A stretch of DNA of 7,161 bases from Spirochaeta sp. (GCA_020054965.1 JAIMZO010000077.1:1-7161), one strand, 5' to 3'; positions 1 to 6,948 are shown, counted from the stretch's first letter. The notes: a model not told the origin generated them from the sequence alone. Translations and numbers: made by a program.

Positions 1-423
1 CTCGACTACCATATGACCATCGCATTGGCAATGGGTGCCGACTTCCTGATGTTGGGTCGCTATTTTGCACGGTTCGATGAGTCACCGACAGAGAAGGTAA
101 ATGTCAAGGGTTCCTACATGAAGGAGTATTGGGGAGAAGGATCTTCCCGTGCACGAAACTGGCAACGTTATGACCTTGGAGGGGATGGAAAGCTGAGCTT
201 TGTGGAAGGTGTCGATTCCTATGTCCCCTATGCAGGCCCGCTGAAAGACAATCTCAACTTGAGTCTGAGCAAGATTAAATCAACCATGTGCAACTGTGGT
301 GCACTCAGCATTCCTGAATTGCAGCAGAAGGCTCGGTTGACTGTAGTCAGTTCCACTTCCATCATAGAAGGCGGAGCACATGATGTGTTGCTCAAGGATT
401 CCCAGGACTCGATGAAAAAATAG
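1..423 (+). CDS. guaB: IMP dehydrogenase, C-terminal part (5' end outside window)
   Basis: This is the last 140 codons of IMP dehydrogenase, the cytoplasmic enzyme that oxidises IMP to XMP with NAD+, the committed step of GMP synthesis. The reading frame is open from base 1 and ends at TAG 421-423. Seen in the sequence: the end of the TIM barrel ([16 protein letters not shown], bases 22-69), then the mobile-flap region with [19 protein letters not shown] (118-174). The Arg-Tyr pair at 166-171 is the likely catalytic dyad of the family. [20 protein letters not shown] (180-237) follows, with a C-terminal tail containing [11 protein letters not shown]. This flap is the variant seen in spirochaetes and some anaerobes rather than the YRGMGS type of E. 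coli GuaB. The catalytic cysteine loop and any CBS domains lie upstream and cannot be judged. No terminator hairpin follows the stop, so read-through into the next gene is possible. Confidence 0.95.
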   Translation, partial: LDYHMTIALAMGADFLMLGRYFARFDESPTEKVNVKGSYMKEYWGEGSSRARNWQRYDLGGDGKLSFVEGVDSYVPYAGPLKDNLNLSLSKIKSTMCNCGALSIPELQQKARLTVVSSTSIIEGGAHDVLLKDSQDSMKK

Positions 424-452
424 GTGTTGTATCATACTTCTTGCATGAAATG

Positions 453-461
453 TGCTACAAT
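453..461 (+). promoter_or_regulatory. Extended -10 promoter of the c-di-GMP enzyme gene
   Basis: TGCTACAAT is an extended -10 element (TG-n-TACAAT, with five of six bases matching TATAAT). No good -35 box lies 16-18 bases upstream, as is common for extended -10 promoters. Transcription would start near 468, giving a leader of about 26 bases that carries the Shine-Dalgarno sequence of the ATG at 494. Assigned by eye. Confidence 0.5.
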
Positions 462-479
462 GAGTTACTTTTGTGGAAG

Positions 480-485
480 AAGGTG
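480..485 (+). promoter_or_regulatory. Ribosome binding site that fixes the start at 494
   Basis: AAGGTG lies 8 bases before ATG 494. The alternative in-frame GTG at 473 has no Shine-Dalgarno-like sequence and would lie only about 5 bases from the predicted transcription start. The ATG is therefore preferred. Confidence 0.6.
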
Positions 486-493
486 TAAGAAGT

Positions 494-3400
494 ATGAATG
501 AGGTTTCCCGAACCGGCCATGGGAAAGACCGAATGCTTTCGATCAACGACCTTCCCGGTGGAGTGGGGGTATATGAACTCGGTGATGAGATAATTGCAAT
601 CTATCTCAGTAGAGGTTTGTCCAAACTGCTCGCATACACCCCGAAGGAGTTCCACAACTACAATGAACTCGATTTGTTGGATTCCGTACATGAAAAAGAG
701 CGAAAACGTATCAAGGCAGTGTTCCAGAAACTGAAGAGAAGCCACAAGGAATTGGATGTAGTTTTTCGATTAGAACGTAAGGAAGATCGTTTCATCAGAC
801 TGCTAGGCAGGTACAGCCGTCATCATGGACAATTCCCGGTATACTGCCTGGTGGCCAGCGACGTTTCAGAAGCACACCAGAATGCCCTTGCACTGGAAAG
901 ACAGAATACCAGGCTCCAGTTTGCATTTTCTCACTCTACCTTGGAAATGTGGGAGTATCATCTGGAGGATGATCGTCTTGTTCCCTTATCGAGAACAATT
1001 CTGGGTGGCCATGCTCCACTTGAGATTTCCAACCCTGCTGCTTTCTTGCTTGAGGAAGGCTATATCCATCCTGACTTCTCAGTGACCTTGAACCATGATT
1101 TTACACAATTGCAAGCTGGCAATGAACCAGATTCAATCCTTTTCGTCCGTAGTGCAGCCGGCTCATTCCGATGGCTGAGATTGAGTTATGCTTTTCTCTC
1201 AGATGGAGAGCAGGAACGTCGCAGAGCGATAGGTATTTTCCAGGATGTCCATGATGAGATAGCAATGCGACAGCAGGTATTAGGGGAGGATAAGGCCTTC
1301 TTTGGAGGGTTTAATCTGGATTCCGGGAAAGCGGTACTTGCAGACAATCGTGTTTGGAAGATGATGGATGGCTGTGATGATTTCTACACCATGTACGATT
1401 CAGTCATGCAAAAAGCAATACCAAAAGATTATCGTGCAGTATTCCAAGAAATTGACTCCAGTGAAAAACTCAAACATTTTGTGGAAGCTGGAAAAAAAGA
1501 ACTGGCCATCGAAGCAAAAATGATGCATCCGTTCCACAAGGAATACGGCTATCGTTGGGCTAGGTTTCATTTCAGTATCTCCGTTGCAAACAATACAAAG
1601 ATTGGGTACATCGCAATAAAGGATATTGAAACAAGCAAGAGGCAGGAGCAGGTACTGCAAGAGCGTGCGCATGGTGACAGTCTCACCGGTCTTTATAACA
1701 GATTTTCCATAGAGGAAATTGTCACGAGGTATTTGAGAGAGAGAGGAGGCAGTACCTTTTTTCTCATTGATATAGACCGATTTAAGCTGATTAACGATAC
1801 CTATGGCCATGACATGGGAGACCGCGTTCTCAAACGACTTGCATCCTTGATGAGGACGGTATTTCCACAAGGGGCGATCATCGGTCGACTTGGTGGAGAT
1901 GAGTTTGTTGCATTTATCCCACATGACAATGAGGCTGTGAGGAATGCTGGAGATGAGCTTTGTCGTGTCATCGCTCAGGATCGGACCCTTGGAATCCACT
2001 TCTCCTGTTCACTCGGTTTCTGCATCAATACAGAAGAGGGGGCGACTTTTACAGATCTCTACCAACATGCCGACCTTGCGCTGTATCACTCAAAGAACAA
2101 TGGAAGAAACCAATGTACCCGGTACGTATCTGATATGGTTATGAACAAAACTCTCTGGTGGTCTAATCATGAGTGGATGCTGGACAATCTTCCCGATACG
2201 GTTTACTTGAGCGATATGCAGAACTATGACCTGCTCTTTCTGAACAAGGCAGGAAGGGAACGCCACGCACCTGATGCAAGATATAGAGGACGGAAATGCT
2301 ATGAAGTTATTTTTCATAGAGACCAGGTATGCGAACATTGCAGATTACACTCACTCAGTTATGATACCTATAGTTTTTGGGAACATACTGATGAATCAGG
2401 TGGTATCTGGCTTTGTAAGGAGAAGCTGATTCTTTTCAACGAAAAACCTGCAAAGCTTGCAATTCTTGTAGACCAGCTGAAGCAAGCCAAACAGATTGCC
2501 GAGAAATGGGTTTCCTCTACAACAGAAGTACATCTTTCCCGCTCAGCATATTTCAAGGAATTGCAGAGCGGTGAATCTTCCTGGGATTATGACGTTGCTC
2601 ATGATCTCTTGACGCTCTTTCTTCTCGATACAGGCAGACCATATGTAGAACAAGTGCATGGTTTTCTCAATCGAAATGCGGAAGTCGAAGCACTGCATAA
2701 AGACGATCGATCTACTGTTCGTGAAGAACTCAGGAAACGCATAGATGCACCAGACGGAAGACCGATACAGGTTCGGCTAAAGCTTTCTGGTGGTTCGTTT
2801 GTACCTGTATTGTTTACCTGGTACTCTATGCAACATCGCATCGGAGGTAAGATTATTCGTTTTTCTCCTTCTGGCTACTCATTACCTAACAATCCTCTCC
2901 TTGAAATTTTGGAACAATTCTCTGTACCACTGCTCCATATTGCCTTGGAGAATAACCAATCCACCTTGCTTTTTGCAAATAAGAAATTCCAGGAATTTGC
3001 AAAAAAAGTGTGCCAAACACTTGAGATGGACCCTCTTGGTTGGCTTCTGCCTACAGAAAAACAAAGCTTGCTTTCACGTATTAGAGCCATGCAGAAAGAT
3101 CACCTGGAACATGAAACGTTCATATTGATCGGCTATGACAATCAGCACTTCTCAGTTACATGCCAATTAGGGCCCTGCTTTGGTTATGTACAAATGGTTA
3201 CCTTCAGCCTCCAGGATGTAAGTCGAGAGCAGAAGCTGCAGCAACTGAACAATCGCATACTCCCCTACATAGAACAAAGCAAGGATGGAATTGCAGTATT
3301 CTCCATGGAATCGCATTCCTTGGAGTTGCAATACGCCAATGAGACCCTGGCAACAGTATTGGGATATGAGCGGGAGGAACTGATCACAAAGTATAAGGAT

Positions 3401-4909
3401 AATGCAATACAACTCTTTTTCCCTGAGGACAGGACACTTTTGTTCCGTCATGTAGAGAGACAAAGCATGATAAATACAGTATCCGACCCCTTCAATCTAC
3501 GACTTGTAGCAAAGGATGGTGCGGTACTGTGGTGCAGGATTACGTTCCAACAGAACGGGATTCAAGGAAGGGGGGAACCGTTCAGCCTTCTGATAGAAGA
3601 TCTCTCAGAATCCATGCATGATGAGGCAGTACTGCAACAAGTACAGGAACAACTTTTATTTGCCTTGAACCATAACCTGGTAACAGGTTTGTACACTCAT
3701 CAAAGGTTTTGCGAGGCTTGTCGTGAATTGCTTGATACCAATACAGACACTCCCTATATCATGGTATATTGGAACATTGAACGGTTCTCTGTACTGAACG
3801 AATTGCTTGGATTTGATTGTGGGAACCAAGTATTGCAATGTATCGCAAACGATTTGCGTAAATTTATGAAAGATGTTGGGGTATATGGGCATATAGAAGC
3901 AGATCACTTTGCCGCATGCATTCCCAAGGCGATGAGTATTTCCATGCATCCAAAACATGCCATAGATATAGAGCACATCAGTGAAGAGATAGGGTATCAT
4001 CTCTCCCTGGTCATCGGTCTATATGAGATTGAGGATACCAGCCAAAGTATTCCGTCCATCTTGGACAAGGCGCACAGTGCTTCCAAGATTTCACGGTACC
4101 ACAACCGGGAGGGGTATGCGTTCTACCAGCCTTCCATCTGTAACGACTCATTCAAAGAACAGGATGTGCTGAATGAGATGCAGCATGCATTGGACAGTGG
4201 CCAGTTTACCTTCTACCTACAACCCATCTATGACATTCAGGAAAAGCACATAAGCTCTGCTGAGGCGCTCTCTCGGTGGGTGCATCCAAACCGAGGGGTA
4301 ATCTCTCCTCAACAGTTCATCCCTGTTTTTGAGAAATATGGTTTCATCACTATCATGGATCTTTCGATTCTCTCTAGCGTGTGTGCGTTTATATCTGACT
4401 ATCGGATAGCTTTTCCTATTTCGATCAATCTGAGTAGGATAGATGTGAACAACAATAAGATTGTAGATCTCATCTTGGAAACCACAGCAAAATTTGAAGT
4501 GGACCACGCTCTCATCCAATTTGAGATTACGGAAAGTGCCTACATTGACAATCCTCTTCAGATGTCAGCGTTGGTCAGTGAACTGAAAGGGCACGGATTC
4601 ACTATTTTGATGGATGATTTTGGCAATGGCTACTCTTCGTTGCATATGCTCTCCGCACTGCCTATGGATGTCATTAAAATTGATCGTTCGTTCATCTGCG
4701 AAATCAATGAGAACAAACGTTCCAAAGCGGTACTGTCATCAATCATACAGATGGGGAAACAACTCGATTTGCCTATGGTAATCGAAGGAGTAGAGAATGA
4801 GGAACATCATACATTCTTACGTGAAGCAGGAGCTCTCTATGGGCAAGGATATTATTATCAGAGACCTATGGAAAAGGAAGCTTTCTTGAAGTTGCTCACA
4901 CATGGTTGA
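494..4909 (+). CDS. Multi-PAS GGDEF/EAL protein, likely bifunctional c-di-GMP cyclase and phosphodiesterase
   Basis: A 1471-residue protein with no signal peptide or membrane segment, so probably cytoplasmic. Residues are numbered from ATG 494. PAS-like regions lie at about 17-130, 140-255 and 265-385. GGDEF1 (about 393-548) has an intact GGDEF at 467-471 and metal-site D426, with the same 41-residue spacing as PleD, so it should make c-di-GMP. The inhibitory RxxD site is absent (PQGA at 458-461). A PAS-like region at about 555-675 carries C602-x10-C613-x2-C616. Further weak PAS-like regions lie at about 680-798, 800-918 and 920-1045. GGDEF2 (about 1055-1220) is degenerate, with EADHF at 1135-1139 in place of GGDEF. 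The EAL domain (about 1223-1471) keeps the catalytic set E1257, N1312, E1344, D1374, D1375, K1395, E1431 and Q1451, plus loop-6 E1347, so it should cleave c-di-GMP to pGpG. The many sensors suggest that ligand or redox inputs set the balance. PAS boundaries are approximate. The direction of net activity is unknown. Confidence 0.93.
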   Translation: MNEVSRTGHGKDRMLSINDLPGGVGVYELGDEIIAIYLSRGLSKLLAYTPKEFHNYNELDLLDSVHEKERKRIKAVFQKLKRSHKELDVVFRLERKEDRFIRLLGRYSRHHGQFPVYCLVASDVSEAHQNALALERQNTRLQFAFSHSTLEMWEYHLEDDRLVPLSRTILGGHAPLEISNPAAFLLEEGYIHPDFSVTLNHDFTQLQAGNEPDSILFVRSAAGSFRWLRLSYAFLSDGEQERRRAIGIFQDVHDEIAMRQQVLGEDKAFFGGFNLDSGKAVLADNRVWKMMDGCDDFYTMYDSVMQKAIPKDYRAVFQEIDSSEKLKHFVEAGKKELAIEAKMMHPFHKEYGYRWARFHFSISVANNTKIGYIAIKDIETSKRQEQVLQERAHGDSLTGLYNRFSIEEIVTRYLRERGGSTFFLIDIDRFKLINDTYGHDMGDRVLKRLASLMRTVFPQGAIIGRLGGDEFVAFIPHDNEAVRNAGDELCRVIAQDRTLGIHFSCSLGFCINTEEGATFTDLYQHADLALYHSKNNGRNQCTRYVSDMVMNKTLWWSNHEWMLDNLPDTVYLSDMQNYDLLFLNKAGRERHAPDARYRGRKCYEVIFHRDQVCEHCRLHSLSYDTYSFWEHTDESGGIWLCKEKLILFNEKPAKLAILVDQLKQAKQIAEKWVSSTTEVHLSRSAYFKELQSGESSWDYDVAHDLLTLFLLDTGRPYVEQVHGFLNRNAEVEALHKDDRSTVREELRKRIDAPDGRPIQVRLKLSGGSFVPVLFTWYSMQHRIGGKIIRFSPSGYSLPNNPLLEILEQFSVPLLHIALENNQSTLLFANKKFQEFAKKVCQTLEMDPLGWLLPTEKQSLLSRIRAMQKDHLEHETFILIGYDNQHFSVTCQLGPCFGYVQMVTFSLQDVSREQKLQQLNNRILPYIEQSKDGIAVFSMESHSLELQYANETLATVLGYEREELITKYKDNAIQLFFPEDRTLLFRHVERQSMINTVSDPFNLRLVAKDGAVLWCRITFQQNGIQGRGEPFSLLIEDLSESMHDEAVLQQVQEQLLFALNHNLVTGLYTHQRFCEACRELLDTNTDTPYIMVYWNIERFSVLNELLGFDCGNQVLQCIANDLRKFMKDVGVYGHIEADHFAACIPKAMSISMHPKHAIDIEHISEEIGYHLSLVIGLYEIEDTSQSIPSILDKAHSASKISRYHNREGYAFYQPSICNDSFKEQDVLNEMQHALDSGQFTFYLQPIYDIQEKHISSAEALSRWVHPNRGVISPQQFIPVFEKYGFITIMDLSILSSVCAFISDYRIAFPISINLSRIDVNNNKIVDLILETTAKFEVDHALIQFEITESAYIDNPLQMSALVSELKGHGFTILMDDFGNGYSSLHMLSALPMDVIKIDRSFICEINENKRSKAVLSSIIQMGKQLDLPMVIEGVENEEHHTFLREAGALYGQGYYYQRPMEKEAFLKLLTHG

Positions 4910-4935
4910 CAGTTTTCATCTCGTTATGATATGTT
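4906..4935 (+). promoter_or_regulatory. Promoter of tRNA-Val, overlapping the stop codon upstream
   Basis: A consensus -35 TTGACA at 4906-4911 overlaps the TGA stop (4907-4909) of the c-di-GMP gene. After 18 bases comes TATGTT (4930-4935), preceded by TG-A, so it is an extended -10. Transcription would start near 4942, giving about 4 leader bases before the tRNA at 4946. TATGAT at 4925 is a better -10 hexamer, but it is only 13 bases from the -35. Confidence 0.6.
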
Positions 4936-4945
4936 CTGATTCATC

Positions 4946-5017
4946 GGCCGGATAGCTCAGCGGGAGAGCGGTTGCCTTACACGCAACTGGTCGGGGGTTC
5001 AAATCCCTCTCCGGTCA
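4946..5017 (+). tRNA. tRNA-Val, anticodon UAC
   Basis: A full cloverleaf can be drawn by hand. The acceptor stem GGCCGGA (4946-4952) pairs with TCCGGTC (5010-5016), with one G-U. The D stem GCTC/GAGC (4955-4958/4966-4969) has a 7-base loop. The anticodon stem GTTGC/GCAAC (4971-4975/4983-4987) holds the loop CTTACAC, with anticodon TAC at 4978-4980, reading GUA (and, by wobble, GUG) valine codons. The variable loop is 5 bases. The T stem GGGGG/CCCTC (4993-4997/5005-5009) has the loop TTCAAAT. The discriminator is A5017. CCA is not encoded (AAA follows), so it must be added by the CCA-adding enzyme. Confidence 0.97.
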
Positions 5018-5046
5018 AAAACGCACTCTTCCTAGAGTGCGTTTTT
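5017..5046 (+). terminator. Intrinsic terminator of tRNA-Val
   Basis: A perfect 13-bp hairpin: AAAAACGCACTCT (5017-5029), loop TCCT, and AGAGTGCGTTTTT (5034-5046), ending in a T-run. It begins on the tRNA discriminator base. The A-run on the left arm gives a T-run on the other strand, so it could stop transcription both ways. It probably also ends transcripts running on from the c-di-GMP gene, which has no terminator of its own. Confidence 0.92.
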
Positions 5047-5052
5047 AGTATT

Positions 5053-5068
5053 CAATAGAGTACTATTG
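5053..5068. repeat. Short inverted repeat overlapping the -35 box of the next operon
   Basis: CAATAG (5053-5058) and CTATTG (5063-5068) are exact inverted copies separated by AGTA. The right copy ends inside the -35 box at 5066-5071, a typical place for an operator. It is short and could be chance. Confidence 0.3.
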
Positions 5069-5094
5069 CCGCCTAAAATGCTAGTGAGTATAGT
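5066..5094 (+). promoter_or_regulatory. Promoter of the membrane protein-yggS operon
   Basis: TTGCCG (5066-5071), a 17-base spacer and TATAGT (5089-5094) make a good sigma-70-type promoter. Transcription would start near 5101, about 18 bases before ATG 5119. The short leader carries GAGGAG at 5108-5113 as a strong ribosome binding site. It lies just after the tRNA terminator, so the downstream genes seem to start a new unit. Confidence 0.6.
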
Positions 5095-5118
5095 AGTATC
5101 AGACAATGAGGAGATAAT

Positions 5119-5928
5119 ATGGATCTGACGCTGATGATCTGGTATTTTTTTTGTTATTCCGTCCTGGGCTACTGTATCGAGGTACTTTATTGTTCTATTG
5201 GGCAGAAAACATTGGTAAATCGGGGTTTTCTCCATGGCCCCTATCTTCCAATTTATGGATTTGGAGCAGTATTTGTCGTCTTTATTTTCGTAAAGATTAC
5301 CGATAATCCAGGCTTGTTTTTTTTGATTGCCTGTATCGGTACCAGTATGCTTGAATATGCTACTGGAGTTCTTGCAGAAAAACTGTTTTCTATCAGGCTA
5401 TGGGATTATTCCTCCTATCGTTTCAATCTTAAGGGGAGAGTGTGCCTGCTCAACTCAACGCTTTTTGGATTGCTCTCTCTGTTAGTCGCTTATTGCATTC
5501 ATCCCTACCTCTCAGCTTTCATACTGAGTGTGGATGAAGCCGTATTGGCCCATGGAGCAATGGTAATCATGCTCCTGCTCAGTGTTGACACTACCAGTTC
5601 TGTGTTCCGTATGAGTGCATTCCAGAAACAACTTGGAGAGTTCAAGGAGAAGAGAAAGGAAATTGAGAACCGGCTGAGTATTCTCCGTAATTTCAATGGA
5701 AACAAGATGCTTGATGGATTACGCGTAAAGTTGAATACTGAATTGGATGAGTTGCGACTACGACTGAGCATATCAGCCAAACAGTTTTTAAAAGCATTTC
5801 CCTCACTCACCAGCAGTAATGAAGAAAAACGGTTGTTGCTGGAGACCCTGAGAAAAACCATACGAGAAAATGCATTGTATAGGAAGCTTCATAGCAACAA
5901 GAAAAGGAGCAAACGACGTGATGATTGA
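5119..5928 (+). CDS. Polytopic membrane protein, 'putative ABC transporter permease' (CmpB-type) family
   Basis: A 269-residue protein with about five hydrophobic segments near residues 4-27, 42-60, 64-88, 111-136 and 142-165, then a charged, basic cytoplasmic-type tail (166-269) with likely coiled-coil stretches around 170-215 and a Lys/Arg-rich end. Family-like motifs are E21, NRGFLHGPYLPIYGFG (34-49), LEYATG (78-83), WDYS (95-98) and NLKGRVCLLNS (103-113). These match my recollection of the family named 'putative ABC-transporter type IV' (ABC_trans_CmpB). The biochemical role of that family is not established as far as I know. No ATP-binding subunit or binding protein lies beside it, so the transporter label should be treated with care. 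The start is secure, with GAGGAG 5 bases before the ATG. It is the first gene of the operon and overlaps yggS by 8 bases. Two T8 tracts lie inside the gene (5145-5152 and 5317-5324). Confidence 0.85.
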   Translation: MDLTLMIWYFFCYSVLGYCIEVLYCSIGQKTLVNRGFLHGPYLPIYGFGAVFVVFIFVKITDNPGLFFLIACIGTSMLEYATGVLAEKLFSIRLWDYSSYRFNLKGRVCLLNSTLFGLLSLLVAYCIHPYLSAFILSVDEAVLAHGAMVIMLLLSVDTTSSVFRMSAFQKQLGEFKEKRKEIENRLSILRNFNGNKMLDGLRVKLNTELDELRLRLSISAKQFLKAFPSLTSSNEEKRLLLETLRKTIRENALYRKLHSNKKRSKRRDD

Positions 5929-6604
5929 GTTACGGGAACATTATCAAGAGATACAGGAAGCCTTGGCCGATGCGGCAATACAGGCAGGAAGGAAACCAAG
6001 TGATATTAGGCTGATGGCAGTGAGCAAGACTCGCTCTTACCAAGAAATGCTGGAACTTTTCTCTTGTGGTCAGCTCCTTTTTGGGGAAAACCGCGTACAG
6101 GAAGTTGAAGATAAAGTTCCACAAATCAGACCAGAAGGAATGAGACTCCATCTAATTGGGCACCTGCAGTCGAACAAAGCCAAAAAAGCCATAGAACTCT
6201 TTGATGGTATTGATAGCGTTGATTCCCTGAAACTCGCCAATAAACTAGAGGGGCATCTATCCAAGCCTTTTCCTATCCTACTTGAACTCAAGACAGCTGA
6301 AGAAGACTCTAAGAGTGGATTCCCATCTGAGGATGTGCTCTTCTCTGCGCTGGATACCATCATGCAAAGTACATATCTACAGGTACGCGGGCTTATGACC
6401 ATCGGTCCCTTGGATGGGGATGAGAAGATGGTGAGAGCGGCTTTCTCACGACTGAGAAATGCATTTGATGCGGTAAAAACACGATTCGACCCTCCACAAT
6501 TTGATACCTTGAGCATGGGGATGAGCGGTGACTACCGGCTTGCAATTGAGGAAGGCTCCAATCTGGTGCGTATCGGAACGAAGCTGTTTGGAAAACGGGG
6601 GTAG
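5921..6604 (+). CDS. yggS: YggS/PLPBP-family pyridoxal phosphate homeostasis protein
   Basis: A 227-residue, single-domain alanine-racemase-fold protein of the YggS/PROSC family. It binds PLP without known enzymatic activity and helps balance vitamin B6 and amino/keto acid pools in the cytoplasm. Seen here: the PLP lysine K36 in MAVSKT (32-37), FGENRVQE (54-61), GHLQSNKAKK (80-89), KSGF, RGLMTIGP, and the phosphate-binding region LSMGMSGD (197-204) with RIGT (217-220). Length is normal for the family. The start lies within AAGGAG(5904-5909)-8 bases-GTG-ATG, so GTG 5918 (one residue longer) is an equally good start. The in-frame ATG at 5870 lies deep inside the previous gene and adds residues the family lacks. 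The gene overlaps the membrane-protein gene and is followed after 2 bases by the next gene, so it is probably cotranscribed and translationally coupled. Confidence 0.95.
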   Translation: MIELREHYQEIQEALADAAIQAGRKPSDIRLMAVSKTRSYQEMLELFSCGQLLFGENRVQEVEDKVPQIRPEGMRLHLIGHLQSNKAKKAIELFDGIDSVDSLKLANKLEGHLSKPFPILLELKTAEEDSKSGFPSEDVLFSALDTIMQSTYLQVRGLMTIGPLDGDEKMVRAAFSRLRNAFDAVKTRFDPPQFDTLSMGMSGDYRLAIEEGSNLVRIGTKLFGKRG

Positions 6605-6606
6605 CC

Positions 6607-6948
6607 ATGCGTCGAGCTATAACAATCCTGATGCTGTTACTCTTGCTCTTTCCATTACAACTTTCAGCTGACCAGCTCAAGGGATATGAACCCTATGAAG
6701 AAGAGGAATTTCCGCTGTGGAGTTACAAAATCAGGAGGGCCGAGACGCTCTTCTTTGGTTCCATGGTCATCACACTTCCGGTGACAGCCTTACTCTACCG
6801 TTTTGCAGTGGAATCACAACTCATCAGTACACCATCCAGCGATTTGCAAGAGTTTCTGATGCAAGGATCCATTGCAGCAGGACTTTCACTGGGCATATCT
6901 CTTGCCGATTACATCATTGGTGAAGTGGGGGATGCAAATGGGCGTTAA
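6607..6948 (+). CDS. Small signal-peptide membrane protein, unknown function
   Basis: A 113-residue protein that I do not recognise. Residues 1-21 form a clear Sec signal sequence (RR, then a Leu-rich core), with likely cleavage after LSA21 before DQ. A mature acidic stretch (EEEE at 31-34) follows, then a hydrophobic segment at about 48-66 and another at about 84-105 rich in Gly, Ala and Ser. The mature protein probably has two membrane-spanning helices in the inner membrane. The start is 2 bases after the yggS stop, and the G-run at 6597-6601 acts as a modest ribosome binding site 5 bases upstream. The 3' end overlaps the pseudouridine synthase gene by 11 bases. The signal peptide, the frame and the tight packing support a real gene. 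No function can be read from the sequence. Confidence 0.8.
   Translation: MRRAITILMLLLLLFPLQLSADQLKGYEPYEEEEFPLWSYKIRRAETLFFGSMVITLPVTALLYRFAVESQLISTPSSDLQEFLMQGSIAAGLSLGISLADYIIGEVGDANGR

Larger units (their letters stand above)
432..497. repeat. Inverted repeat spanning promoter, RBS and start codon
   Basis: The left arm at 432-446 and the right arm at 483-497 are complementary over 15 positions. Eleven are consecutive Watson-Crick pairs (432-442 with 487-497), followed by G-U, C-G, A-U and G-U. The loop of 36 bases (447-482) contains the extended -10 element. The right arm covers half of the Shine-Dalgarno sequence and the whole ATG at 494-496. No U-tract follows, so it is not a terminator. 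It could act as RNA structure in transcripts entering from guaB, or as paired DNA sites for a regulator. The function is inferred. Confidence 0.5.

Noticed and set aside
441..461. TTGCAT (441-446) as a -35 box for TACAAT (456-461)
   Set aside because: The spacer is only 9 bases, far short of the needed 16-18. The extended -10 explains the promoter better.
473..493. GTG start at 473, giving 7 extra residues on the c-di-GMP enzyme
   Set aside because: There is no ribosome binding site and it lies almost at the predicted transcription start. ATG 494 has AAGGTG at 8 bases.
1400..1999. 199-codon open frame on the - strand
   Set aside because: It is antisense to the well-supported GGDEF1 and PAS region, and its translation shows no recognisable domain.
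3001..3007. A7 tract in the c-di-GMP gene as a programmed frameshift site
   Set aside because: The frame continues unbroken for over 600 codons after it with good domain matches, and no alternative frame product is apparent.
4946..5017. tRNA gene as an integration site for a mobile element
   Set aside because: No repeated copy of the tRNA 3' end, no integrase and no foreign-looking genes are seen in the window.
5870..5920. ATG at 5870 as the yggS start
   Set aside because: It lies inside the preceding gene, has no good ribosome binding site, and adds 17 residues not typical of the family. AAGGAG at 5904-5909 serves the start at 5918/5921.
6070..6516. 148-codon open frame on the - strand
   Set aside because: It is antisense to the conserved YggS coding sequence, with Ser-rich, low-information translation.
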